Assembly (NCBI GenBank): GCA_946811185.2
Contig: OX328106.1
Location: 26,844,426-26,908,425 of the forward strand
DNA: 64,000 nt
Reading direction: 5' to 3'
Source of the DNA: Hippopus hippopus
Lineage: Eukaryota > Mollusca > Bivalvia > Cardiida > Cardiidae
Shown here: positions 36,718-45,820 of the stretch, piece after piece
Layout of the letters: each line of letters starts with the position of its first letter
Numbering within the stretch: position 1 is the stretch's first letter
Notes under the pieces: generated by a model
The model's input: only the letters and a program-made list of their open reading frames with translations
What the model was told of the DNA's origin: nothing
Database searches by the model: none
Translations under genes and position numbers: made by a program

Positions 36718-36897
36718 TAGTGATACTGACAAAGGTGGATATTTGGTCTCATTGAGTGAAGTACTGTACATTGTTTTAGGTAGTAGCAGAGAGACAGCAG
36801 TGTTGCAATGGAAAAAATGTCCCTCAAACTGCCAAGGATGCACCTTACAGGCAGTCTGATCGTCATACGCTTTCCACGCATTCCCTAAACTGAAGTT

Positions 36898-37112
36898 CAT
36901 CGCGAGACGACAAAATTTAAACTTCAATATTAAAAGCATTTTCAGCTACAAAAGTGAAATGTTACTCAAGTGCTTGAAATTGTCGCTGAAAAATTAAAGA
37001 ATACTAATGGAATTGCTGGTTACCAACATTTTCTCCTTTTCCCCGCAATGTTTTCAGAAGCCCTTTTTTTCCTCAGAGTAGTAAAATACGGGATAGTTCG
37101 GTAGCGAGTTAA
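36898..37112 (-). repeat. Family A copy
   Basis: GAGACGACAAAATTTAAAC at the left, GGTAGCGAGTTAA at the right. Left hairpin arm diverged. Confidence 0.6.
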
Positions 37113-37148
37113 AGTTGTATTCTTCGTCTAAAGGTAAAAGGAAATACG

Positions 37149-37403
37149 ACCCATGCTCTGGCAAAAGGGGGTTTAATGCATCTCCGTGACGCATTATACC
37201 AAGATATCACATAAATATGGATTCATAAAATCCATTTTGTCCAACAACTAATGAATCATGAGGTAGAATGAACCGTGAACATGCATAAAATTTACAAAAG
37301 GCAGAAAGTTTTGACCATGCCAGCCTGCGCGGACTGCGCAGGCTGACATGGGCCAATACTTTTTGCAGACGCATTAAACTCCCTTTTCACAGAGCATGAC
37401 TCC
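37149..37403 (+). repeat. Family C, full copy
   Basis: CCATGCTCTGGCAAAAGGGG to CACAGAGCATGACTC. Hairpin at about 37319-37350. Confidence 0.85.
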
Positions 37404-37409
37404 TGTGTT

Positions 37410-38200
37410 TATCAAAAATATCTACATACTGTATACATATGGGATGAACGCATACGTTTAAGTTACACAATTTCATATAAAATGCTTGAAAATGTTTACA
37501 TAATGTACATTGAACCGTTTGAAATATTTCCATCGGTAACCTATCAAAGGGGACCTCAAAGCAAATCATGGCGACATGCATGATAATTACTGAACTTTGG
37601 AAAGGTCCGCTGGGCTTTAGAAGTACAGTTGCACGTTTGGTGGCCACCACATGGAGCTATTTAAGTGTGAGCCAAGGCTATGCGACAGATAACTGCTTTT
37701 TAATGATTGGTTCATTGATGGTCGTTTATTTATCGTCGCCACTTTTTCACTTGTTGCGCATAAGGGCGATGCCCCCCCCCCCCCCCACAAGGCTGTTAGT
37801 TTTGCTATAAGGATAGTGCTAGATACAGAACGAAACCCATAATAATTTATGCCTGGTTCTTTAACATGCTCAGTGTATAGCACCGTCACACAGGACCTAG
37901 GTTTAACGTCTCATCCCACATGCCATCAGACATTTTTAGTTGATCGGCCTAGGGAACCGAACCGACAACCTCAAGTGTGCCGAAATTTGTCGCTTACAAG
38001 TCTCACATCCTATCGCTTGAGCTATTTCCGCTAACTACTTTTGAATGAAGATGTCTGCTTTGTTCTAACCTAGATATCGAGAAGCCTTTGACCATTCAAG
38101 GTGGTTACAACTCGTGCTGCTCGCCATGGCGTTACGAGCAATACCTCCAAGCCATGGCGATCAGAGCATGTCTTCACCGACGATACCAAATAATGCTAGA
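37410..38200. other. Stretch without recognised feature
   Basis: A C homopolymer lies at about 37771-37787. No gene seen. Confidence 0.4.
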
Positions 38201-38219
38201 TTTTTTTTATTCCAATACA

Positions 38220-38626
38220 TACGGTGGCACAAAAGTGACATGGAAGATATATTTTATACTACGTGCGCACGCAGTAGCTAATACGTGCGCACGTAATAAG
38301 TTCATGATTCTGAATGGTGGATTATTATACTACGTGCGCACGCAGTAGCTAATACGTGCGCACGTAATAAGTTCATGATTCTGATTGGTGGATTATTACG
38401 TGCGCACGTAATATGTAATACGTGCGCACGTATTAGCTACTGCGTGCGCACGCAGTAGCTATTACGTGCGCACGTATTAGTTATTACGTGCGCACGTATT
38501 AGCTACTGCGTGCGCACGTAATACTACTGCGTGTGCACGTATTACTTATTACGTGCGCACGTATTAGCTACTGCGTGCGCACGTAGTATAAAATATATCT
38601 TCCATGTCACTTTTGTGCCACCGTAA
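38220..38626. repeat. Inverted-repeat element with a 22-bp phased palindrome array
   Basis: Outer arms of about 50 bp, ACGGTGGCACAAAAGTGACA to TATTTTATACTACGTGCGC, are inverted at 38572-38624. Inside are thirteen copies of a 12-bp self-complementary motif, RCGTGCGCACGY (one carries a T). TGCGCA cores fall at 38264, 38286, 38335, 38357, 38401, 38423, 38445, 38467, 38489, 38511, 38532 (TGTGCA), 38554 and 38576. Steps are 22 bp with one 44, one 49 and one 21. Spacers are TAATA/TTAGCTACT-like. A block with GTTCATGATTCTGATTGGTGG occurs twice near the left. Confidence 0.85.
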
Positions 38627-38633
38627 ATACACT

Positions 38634-39762
38634 TGTAGCGCTCAGGTTTCACGGTCGTATTTCAAGTTGAGTACGGAAGTTTTTGAGTACGTTTAATCAA
38701 TCCCGATTTTCTCATTTTTGCAAGGTAAGTCATCTGTCAGACCTACCTAGTGTTTTCTTCCTGTCATTTTATGACCTATTCGTGATATCTTTCCTGATTA
38801 TCAGCGCGTGTCTGTCTGGGTTTAGAGCTTTACGATGGATACAGCGGATAACCAGGTCAGCCGCCATTTTTGTTTGTTTACTGTGCAAGTTGCATCTTGG
38901 GATTGTTACCCTTGGCAACGTACTGAAGCGCCGTACTTTTGAATCTTTGTTCATAAAGGTAAATCAATGTTGTATGGCTTAAATCTTGCCCCTAACGTAA
39001 TATTTCAATGCAAATACCCTATCTATTAGTCTGAGAGCACCTTGCAGAGTTCCTCATTTGGCAATTTCTTCGGATCACTGGGATGCACTCAGTTTTATTC
39101 TTCCCGCAGTGGTGGGAATCTAGAAATTGCGTGAATCCCGCATTTGAGGGATGCTGGAAATGTGTGAGTCCCGCATTTCGGGATGCGGGAAGCGTTTGCT
39201 ATATAAACCCCGCATTTTTGGGATTCCAGGACTCCACATTTTGTTTTCTTTGGTAGCACCCGTTTATTATTATTTGACTTTAATTCGAAATTAAGCTTGT
39301 TATTTATAGCAGTAAACTATTTAATTTAACCCTTTTCGGCATAAATAGTAACCTAGGAGTAATTTCATTGATTATTTGGAATTAATCGTACTTTGTCAAG
39401 CTAAAAGAAGCATGCTAGAACTACTTTGACTTTGTCACGCGTTAAAGTTTAGGGAAATAGGATTACACCATATTCAGTTGTATTTCTTTTGCATCCTTAC
39501 GTATTGTAAGGCTATTGATATTGTAAATTGTTGTTTTGCTCAAGATTTAATGTTAAACTTCAGTTAATTAAATTATTCATTGTGTTAAATTTTATGTCTG
39601 CCTTTGGTATTCTTTTACTTTACTGGTTCAAATTCTTAGATTTTATTTGGAGTCCACTTTTAGTTTATTCCTTTATTTTCTACCACACCTTGACCTTGTC
39701 GCCGACTGGATGAAAGCCTGTCTGTCCGTCCGTCTGTCCGTCTAGTCCCCGAAGGCGTAACA
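38634..39762 (+). repeat. 5' LTR
   Basis: It starts TGTAGCGCTCAGG and ends GAAGGCGTAACA (TG...CA). It contains a TATA-like box at 39200, three CCCGCATTT boxes around it, and a CTGTCCGTC simple repeat near the end. A perfect splice-donor match AAG/GTAAGT lies at 38722-38730, but it would be in U3 if transcription starts after the TATA box. Confidence 0.95.
39137..39207 (+). promoter_or_regulatory. Candidate LTR core promoter
   Basis: CTATATAAACC at 39199-39209 is a good TATA box. CCCGCATTT occurs at about 39138, 39170 and 39208, with an inverted GATGCGGG at 39183. Start of transcription near 39230 is inferred, giving U3 of about 600 bp. Confidence 0.5.
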
Positions 39763-39769
39763 TATTTCT

Positions 39770-39787
39770 TGGTGTCAGAAGTGGGAT
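39770..39787 (+). other. Primer-binding site, tRNA-Leu
   Basis: TGGTGTCAGAAGTGGGAT, seven bases after the LTR, is complementary to the 3' end of animal tRNA-Leu(CAA) (…CCCACTTCTGACA plus CCA, from memory). It primes minus-strand DNA synthesis. Confidence 0.85.
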
Positions 39788-40023
39788 CTGCTTGTTCCAT
39801 ACAGCAGATCCAGTGAGACGAATCCACTTGACTAATATTATATAGATGTACATAGCCATCCTATAAGACGACTTAGACAAGTTAAACTGGTATTTATCCC
39901 TATGCTGTAGGTACCCAGAAGTGAGACGGATACTCAAAGCCAAATTGTTTAGTAGCTAAATATGCATAACCCTACGTTGTAGATAGCAATTGTTAAATTT
40001 ATTTAATTAGTTTATCAGCCAAT

Positions 40024-41583
40024 ATGAGTAGTCCGAGGCAGGTCGATAGTGAGGTAAGCTTCAGACTCCCACCTAACCAGGATGAAGAGTCCGAAGCAGG
40101 GGACGTGGAACCCGAAAGTAGGTCCAGGATAAGACAAGGTACTGCTACCAGCCGACCGATGTCTGGTTTTGCTGACAATGCTGATGTACGAGAGACGTTA
40201 GGCAGCATGGCCTCAATGCTGAAGGATGTGGTGCGTGAATTGCAATTAGTAAAGAGTACCCAAATCCAATCGTCTAAGGATCAAAGTACAGTGGGCACTA
40301 GTAATGTGAATAATAACACTGACAGTGATCAGAGCAGAAATACACCTGGTTCTAGCGTACAAGGGTGGCGTTATAGCTCTGGAGACTTCCGTTCGAGCCA
40401 TGATGCGGGTATGCGATGCCAAGAAAATAGATGGGAGATTTCAAATCAAGACGAGACAGACAATTGGTCCGGAAGACAGGGTAGAGGCAGAAAGGCTCAG
40501 GCGGATGGTGATAGGCACGGATGTGCCGACGGACCGTCAGACACCTGCCAGTGTAACATGCCTGGCAGGCATAGTAACACGCACCTATCTAATTTCCATC
40601 AGGGTCAGTTGCTCAGACCAGGCTGCACTCAAGTGAAGTTCCCTCGGTTTAGTGGCAAAGAAGACTGGAATACATGGTTAGCCAGGTTCGAAGTGATTGC
40701 CACTAGGTATCGATGGACGGATGAAGAAAGGCTAGACCAGCTTTTACCAAAGCTAGAGGGAACCGCAGCCCAATTTGTCTTCACTCAACTGTCGCCTGAG
40801 GTACTAAATGATTACCAGCACATAGTATACGAAATGAACAGCAGGTTCCGGGTAATTGAAACTGCCCGTTCTTTTGCTGCAAAGTTTAGCCAGCGCACCC
40901 AGAAACCGAATGAGACGGTTGAAGATTATGCAGCAGATTTAAAGCGATTGTATGACAAAGCGCATGGGTTCCGCGATAGAAGAACCAGGGATGAGGATCT
41001 CGTTCGCTGCTTCTTAGATGGCCTATACGACGAAGAAATAAGCTTCGAGGTAGAATTCAATAAGGAACCTAGAGATATTGACGAAGCTGTTTATTACGCC
41101 GTCAATCTTATACAAATTAGAAATAAGTGCAGGAGGGAAAGGAGATTCCGCTCAAACACAAAACGCACATACCAAGAGGACGGTACGGATAGATATGAGT
41201 CAGCTGAAGAGGAGGATGCAAAGCTATCCAACTCAGTTAAGAGAGTCCCTTTCAAACCAAGACAGGATGGAATGGGAAAAACTCAGCACCATAACAAAAA
41301 CCCAACTAAGGGGGAGTCATTGAGTGACAGAGAACTACTGGAGAAATTGTTGAAAAGAGTAGAGAGACTCGAAGGGAGTGACTCTACAAATAATAGGCCA
41401 AAAGCCGGAAAGCGAGAATGTTTCGCTTGCCATAGGGAGGGGCACTTTATAAAGGAGTGTCCGTTCCGAAGTACAAGAAACAATCAAGATGATGGGTTGA
41501 GAACTATGACAGACACTAGACAGAGTAAGCTGCCTTTAAACGGCCAGGGACCAGCCCTTGCGGCCAAAGGGAGGTCCAATTAG
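40024..41583 (+). CDS. gag: Gag structural polyprotein
   Basis: 519 residues, from the first ATG after the primer site. Residues about 200-345 resemble the retrotransposon Gag capsid domain (FPRFSGKEDWNTWLARFEVI start, then a helical region with KPNETVEDYAADLKRLYDKA). A CCHC zinc knuckle lies at Cys466, Cys469, His474, Cys479 (spacing CX2CX4HX4C), for RNA packaging. The N terminus (1-190) is polar and likely disordered. The end overlaps the pol frame, with the frameshift signal at 41535. A splice-donor-like GAG/GTAAGC falls after codon 10 (40053/40054). The frame is intact, with no inactivating change seen. Confidence 0.93.
   Translation: MSSPRQVDSEVSFRLPPNQDEESEAGDVEPESRSRIRQGTATSRPMSGFADNADVRETLGSMASMLKDVVRELQLVKSTQIQSSKDQSTVGTSNVNNNTDSDQSRNTPGSSVQGWRYSSGDFRSSHDAGMRCQENRWEISNQDETDNWSGRQGRGRKAQADGDRHGCADGPSDTCQCNMPGRHSNTHLSNFHQGQLLRPGCTQVKFPRFSGKEDWNTWLARFEVIATRYRWTDEERLDQLLPKLEGTAAQFVFTQLSPEVLNDYQHIVYEMNSRFRVIETARSFAAKFSQRTQKPNETVEDYAADLKRLYDKAHGFRDRRTRDEDLVRCFLDGLYDEEISFEVEFNKEPRDIDEAVYYAVNLIQIRNKCRRERRFRSNTKRTYQEDGTDRYESAEEEDAKLSNSVKRVPFKPRQDGMGKTQHHNKNPTKGESLSDRELLEKLLKRVERLEGSDSTNNRPKAGKRECFACHREGHFIKECPFRSTRNNQDDGLRTMTDTRQSKLPLNGQGPALAAKGRSN
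41535..41577 (+). promoter_or_regulatory. -1 ribosomal frameshift signal (gag to pol)
   Basis: TTTAAAC at 41535-41541 is in the correct phase (T TTA AAC in the gag frame). Six bases later a nested stem-loop begins: GGACC 41548-41552 pairs with GGTCC 41573-41577, and CCCTT 41555-41559 pairs with AAGGG 41567-41571, with a 7-base loop. The overlap of the two frames is only 41529-41583, and the heptamer lies within it. Confidence 0.88.
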
Positions 41584-44500
41584 ATGCGAGAAAGACAAAG
41601 GGCCAAAAGAATATAGAGTACCAAAGCGCTGCGAAGCAACGGTCTGGGGGAGGTAAAGATAAAGCAGGTGGCCTGTTGAATGGCCTATATGTTGAAGGGT
41701 TCGTTGAGAACGAACCAGTTATCTTTACAGCGGACACGGGTGCTTCGAGGACTATTATAGCAAGTCAAGTGTATGACAGAATGGACAAGGGGGACAGGCC
41801 AGAGTTGGGGAAGTCCTCAAGTTTGAAAGGGGCTGGGGGATCTCCTATAAGAGAAAGGGGAAAGGCTACCTTTAAACTTACCCTTGGGCCATTGGAGGTC
41901 ATGACAGAGGCTATAGTAGCCGATATTGAGGATGAAGTGCTCCTAGGGTACGATATTCTTGGGGATGAAGAGAAGGGACAGGCAGACATTCTTCTTAGTA
42001 GGAATGTAATTAGATTAAGGGGAAAAGAAATCCCTTGTATTAAACGGAAGAAAGGACAGGGTCCTAGAAAAGTGACTGTGGTAGATGATGTAATCCTACC
42101 AGGTCTTACTGAGACTGTTGTTAATGTTCTTGTGGAAAGAACGGAAGACGATGATGTGTTGTGTGGTGATTTCATTGTTGAAGCCACAGACTCATTTAAA
42201 GAGGGATACCCCCTACAGATGGCAGCTACACTCGTGGACATAAATAAGGCACCTACCTGTAAGGTACGGGTGTTGAATCCCTTTCCCAGTGAAGTAAAGT
42301 TGCGACAAGATGCCGAGATTGGGAAAGCCGAGCGAATAGATAGAATTGTGAGTGTTATCACAGAAAATGAGTATACGCATGAAACTGAAAATTATGCTAG
42401 TGTAAAGCGCATACAAGTAGACGAAGGCCAGAAGCTTGAGCATGACAAAGGTCACAGTAACACCAAAGGTACAAGGGTACCTAGTCACCTCAAAACCCTT
42501 TTTGAGAAATCCGTAGAAGGAAAATCAGAATCTGAGAAGGCTATGGTAGCAAGACTACTCCAGGAGTATGAAGATATTTTCTCAAAGGGAGAATGGGATG
42601 TCGGCCTTACAAATTTAACAGAGCATGAGATTAAGACAGGAGATGCTGAACCAATCAGACAAAGACCGAGGAAAGTACCACTAGCGTACGCTGAAGAAGA
42701 GAAGAAGGCAATAGAAGACCTGTTGGCAAAAGGCGTAATTCGCAAGAGTACCTCCCCGTGGGCTTCGCCGATAGTCCTCGTGAAAAAGAAGTCAGGGGCC
42801 ATCCGCCCTTGTGTAGACTATAGACGAGTCAATGCATTAGTTAAGCCGGACGGATTCCCACTACCAAGGATACAGGATTGTTTAGACGCGGTGGCAGGTT
42901 CGACGTATTTTAGTAGTTTCGACCTTACAAGTGGATATTTTCAGATTCCGCTGAAGGAGGAAGATATTCCCAAAAGTGCTTTTTGCTGTAAATTTGGTCA
43001 ATTTGAAATGACGCGAATGCCTTTTGGGTTGAATAATAGTGCATCAACATTTCAGCGTACTATGGAACTAGCGTTACAAGGTTTGCAGTGGGAAACTTGT
43101 CTCATCTACATTGATGATATCATTGTGTTTGGTGCTACTCTTGAGGAACATTTGGATAGAGTAGAACAAGTATTTGAGAGAATAAGAGCAGCCGGTTTGA
43201 AGTTCAAACCGGAAAAATGCAGTATGCTACAAACCGAAGTGGTATTTCTTGGCCATGTAGTATCCAAGGATGGTATAAGACCGGATCCGACAAACGTTTC
43301 CAAAATCCTTGATTGGCCTAAACCTGAGAACGCAAAACAGGTGAAGCAGTTTGTAGCGACAGGCTCTTACTATCGCCGATTTATCAAAAACTTTGCGAAA
43401 ATAGCAAAACCATTGACTGACCTTACAAAGAAAGATAAAGCGTTTGAATGGGAGGAAAAGTGTGATGCAGCATTTGATGCTCTGAAAAGAGCATTAGTGA
43501 GTTCAGACATAATGGGATATCCCCTGAATAAAGGCGATGATTTCATTCTTGATGTTGATGCCAGTGGCTGTGGGATTGGGGCAGTTCTCTCCCAGAAACA
43601 GGATGGAAGGGAGAAGGTAATAGCCTATGCAAGCAGAGCGTTAAATAAAGCAGAGAAGAATTACTGCATCACAGAGAAGGAACTGCTTGCGGTAAGATTT
43701 TTCATAGAGTACTTCAGACAGTACCTTCTGGGACGAAGATTCCTTGTAAGAAGTGACCATCAAGCACTCACTTGGCTTTTTAACATGAAAGAGCCAAGCG
43801 GAAAGGTAGCTAGATGGATTGAAATACTGTCGCTCTATGATTTTGCTATTGAATACCGGGCAGGAAAGAAGCAGGGTCACTGTGACGCTTTGTCTCGATG
43901 CCAAAACCCAAAAGAATGCAACTGTGCAGACGTAGACACCCTGGAGCCATTAAAATGCGGTCCTTGCAAAAAATGCCGGAGACGGGCAGAACTAATGCAG
44001 TGGTCGGGGTTGTCTAATACTGGCGAGAATCAAAGGGCTGAAAGGGAGGAAGCGGCACAAAGTGTATCCGAGAAGCGCGAAGTTTGTAAGACGACAACCC
44101 CTACTGAAAGCACGCCGTCAACGAGCACAGGCGTTACCCACGTTCCAGTAACCATGGTTACCAGAGGCAAATGGTTTTGGGTAAAGAATGCAGTGAAGGT
44201 AAGGGAATTGCAGCTCCAAGATTCAAACATCGGACCATTATTGTTGGCTAAAGAAGACGAAAATAAGCCCTTAGCTAAAGACTATGTGACCGCAAGCCCG
44301 GCAAGTAGGCATTACTGGTTGCTGTGGGACCAGTTGGAGGTAAGAAATGGGGCGTTATTTAAGCGTTTCTATAGTAAGGCTGGTCTGGAAGACAACTTGC
44401 AGCTGATTGTCCCTATGCAGCTGAGGAATGACGTGCTACTACACTCACATGACTCGTTGATGGGTGGTCACCTAGGCTGTAAAAAGACAAAAGGTAAGAT

Positions 44501-45524
44501 ACTTCAGGGATACTACTGGTACTATTTGAGTGAGGACGTCAAGGCATATGTACGAAAGTGCGACACCTGCGCTTGCAACAAAAGGCCCCAGAGAACACCA
44601 AAAGCCGCAATGGGCAGCCTTAGGGTTGGTGCTCCATGGGACACAGTCGCCACAGATTTCATCGGACCACTTCCAGTAACCGAGCGTGGTAACAGGTATA
44701 TAATGGTACTTACCGACCATTTCTCTAAGTACGTAGAGGTCATACCAACTAGAGATCAAACGGCCGAGACTTGTGCCAATGAGGTTCTTAACAAATTCAT
44801 ATCTCGGTGGGGTTGCCCGTTAACGATTCACAGTGATCAGGGAAGAAAATACGAAAGTAAGGTATTCCAAGAATTATGCAAGACATTAGGGATCAACAAG
44901 ACCCACACAAGTGTCAGACATCCTCAGGGAAATGGACAGACAGAGAGATTTAATAGGACACTAGTAAGAATGATAAAAGCTTACCTTGGTCAGGAGCAAG
45001 AGAGTTGGGACCTTCATCTAGGCTGTATTGCTGGTGCCTATAGGTCTTCTCCACATGAGTCAACTGGCGTGACCCCAAACATGTTGGCCTTAGGAAGAAA
45101 CATAAGACTGCCAGCGGACCTAATATTTCAGAGTTGGGGTCAAGCAGGTCAACCCGAGGTCAAGTGCGGAGAATACATTGATAGCCTAAGAACTAGAATG
45201 CAAACAGCCTATGAGATTGCGAGGCGACATCTGGGAGTTTCCGCAAAAAGAAGTAAAGATTTACATGACGTTAGGATTGCTTTCCATAATTACCAAGTTG
45301 GTGATAAAGTTTGGTGTCTTTCTGAAGCGAGAAAGCTGGGAGTAACAGAGAAGCTCCAACCACTCTATGCAGGACCATTCATTGTAACCAAAAGGTTATC
45401 AGATATTAACTTTGTGCTATGCCTTGATAAAAGTGGTAAAGAAAGGGTTGTCCACCATAATAAATTAAAGCCATATGAGGGCAGTAAGAACCCAAAGTGG
45501 ATGTCAACCATCAAGCTGAATTAG
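41541..45524 (+). CDS. pol: Pol polyprotein (protease, RT, RNase H, integrase)
   Basis: Expressed by -1 frameshift as Gag-Pol; the frame has no useful ATG near its start (open from 41529). Protease active site DTGA at 41733. Reverse transcriptase has WASPIVLVKKK near 42760 and catalytic YIDD at 43107-43118. RNase H has its first Asp near 43557 (DVDASG), then TEKE and SDHQALTWL. Integrase has a zinc-binding His pair at 44448 and 44469 with a CX2C pair near 44559. The integrase triad is Asp 44655, Asp 44835, Glu 44943 (59 and 35 residues between, i.e. DD35E). The C-terminal region holds a YAGPFIV GPY/F-type module and no chromodomain. All catalytic residues are present and no stop interrupts the frame, so an active enzyme is plausible. 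Confidence 0.95.
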   Translation, partial: RPGTSPCGQREVQLDARKTKGQKNIEYQSAAKQRSGGGKDKAGGLLNGLYVEGFVENEPVIFTADTGASRTIIASQVYDRMDKGDRPELGKSSSLKGAGGSPIRERGKATFKLTLGPLEVMTEAIVADIEDEVLLGYDILGDEEKGQADILLSRNVIRLRGKEIPCIKRKKGQGPRKVTVVDDVILPGLTETVVNVLVERTEDDDVLCGDFIVEATDSFKEGYPLQMAATLVDINKAPTCKVRVLNPFPSEVKLRQDAEIGKAERIDRIVSVITENEYTHETENYASVKRIQVDEGQKLEHDKGHSNTKGTRVPSHLKTLFEKSVEGKSESEKAMVARLLQEYEDIFSKGEWDVGLTNLTEHEIKTGDAEPIRQRPRKVPLAYAEEEKKAIEDLLAKGVIRKSTSPWASPIVLVKKKSGAIRPCVDYRRVNALVKPDGFPLPRIQDCLDAVAGSTYFSSFDLTSGYFQIPLKEEDIPKSAFCCKFGQFEMTRMPFGLNNSASTFQRTMELALQGLQWETCLIYIDDIIVFGATLEEHLDRVEQVFERIRAAGLKFKPEKCSMLQTEVVFLGHVVSKDGIRPDPTNVSKILDWPKPENAKQVKQFVATGSYYRRFIKNFAKIAKPLTDLTKKDKAFEWEEKCDAAFDALKRALVSSDIMGYPLNKGDDFILDVDASGCGIGAVLSQKQDGREKVIAYASRALNKAEKNYCITEKELLAVRFFIEYFRQYLLGRRFLVRSDHQALTWLFNMKEPSGKVARWIEILSLYDFAIEYRAGKKQGHCDALSRCQNPKECNCADVDTLEPLKCGPCKKCRRRAELMQWSGLSNTGENQRAEREEAAQSVSEKREVCKTTTPTESTPSTSTGVTHVPVTMVTRGKWFWVKNAVKVRELQLQDSNIGPLLLAKEDENKPLAKDYVTASPASRHYWLLWDQLEVRNGALFKRFYSKAGLEDNLQLIVPMQLRNDVLLHSHDSLMGGHLGCKKTKGKILQGYYWYYLSEDVKAYVRKCDTCACNKRPQRTPKAAMGSLRVGAPWDTVATDFIGPLPVTERGNRYIMVLTDHFSKYVEVIPTRDQTAETCANEVLNKFISRWGCPLTIHSDQGRKYESKVFQELCKTLGINKTHTSVRHPQGNGQTERFNRTLVRMIKAYLGQEQESWDLHLGCIAGAYRSSPHESTGVTPNMLALGRNIRLPADLIFQSWGQAGQPEVKCGEYIDSLRTRMQTAYEIARRHLGVSAKRSKDLHDVRIAFHNYQVGDKVWCLSEARKLGVTEKLQPLYAGPFIVTKRLSDINFVLCLDKSGKERVVHHNKLKPYEGSKNPKWMSTIKLN

Positions 45525-45820
45525 CAGCGATTCCAGCAGACAAAACATTAGTAACACTGTGATTGTGGTAAAACTATTGTGAGAGAATGTCACTTTTTGA
45601 ACTATGCATATCTTTATTGTTACCTGTTGAGCCTTGTATCAGGGTATGGTGTAATCCTCCACTTTAGACCGGTAGCAATAACTTTGTTGAGCATGATGAG
45701 GAATGAAAACAAAATCCAATTTACCTTGTGAACGTTGAAGGTCGCAACTGTAAGGTCAAAATTCTGCACAAGTCTAAAAATGAAGATGAAGGTTACATTT
45801 AATATAAGAACTACTTACTG

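Noticed and set aside
38257..38590. CRISPR-like regular spacing
   Set aside because: Spacers are near-identical AT-rich 10-mers, the genome is animal, and no cas genes are present.
38722..38730. Perfect splice donor AAG/GTAAGT in the LTR as the ORF3 leader donor
   Set aside because: It lies upstream of the TATA box, so it should not be in the element's own RNA 5' end unless transcription starts earlier.
38683..38982. 99-codon frame present twice (also 48035-48334)
   Set aside because: It is duplicated only because it lies in the two LTRs, and no domain is seen.
41765..42361. 198-codon minus-strand frame
   Set aside because: Shadow of pol in an antisense frame.
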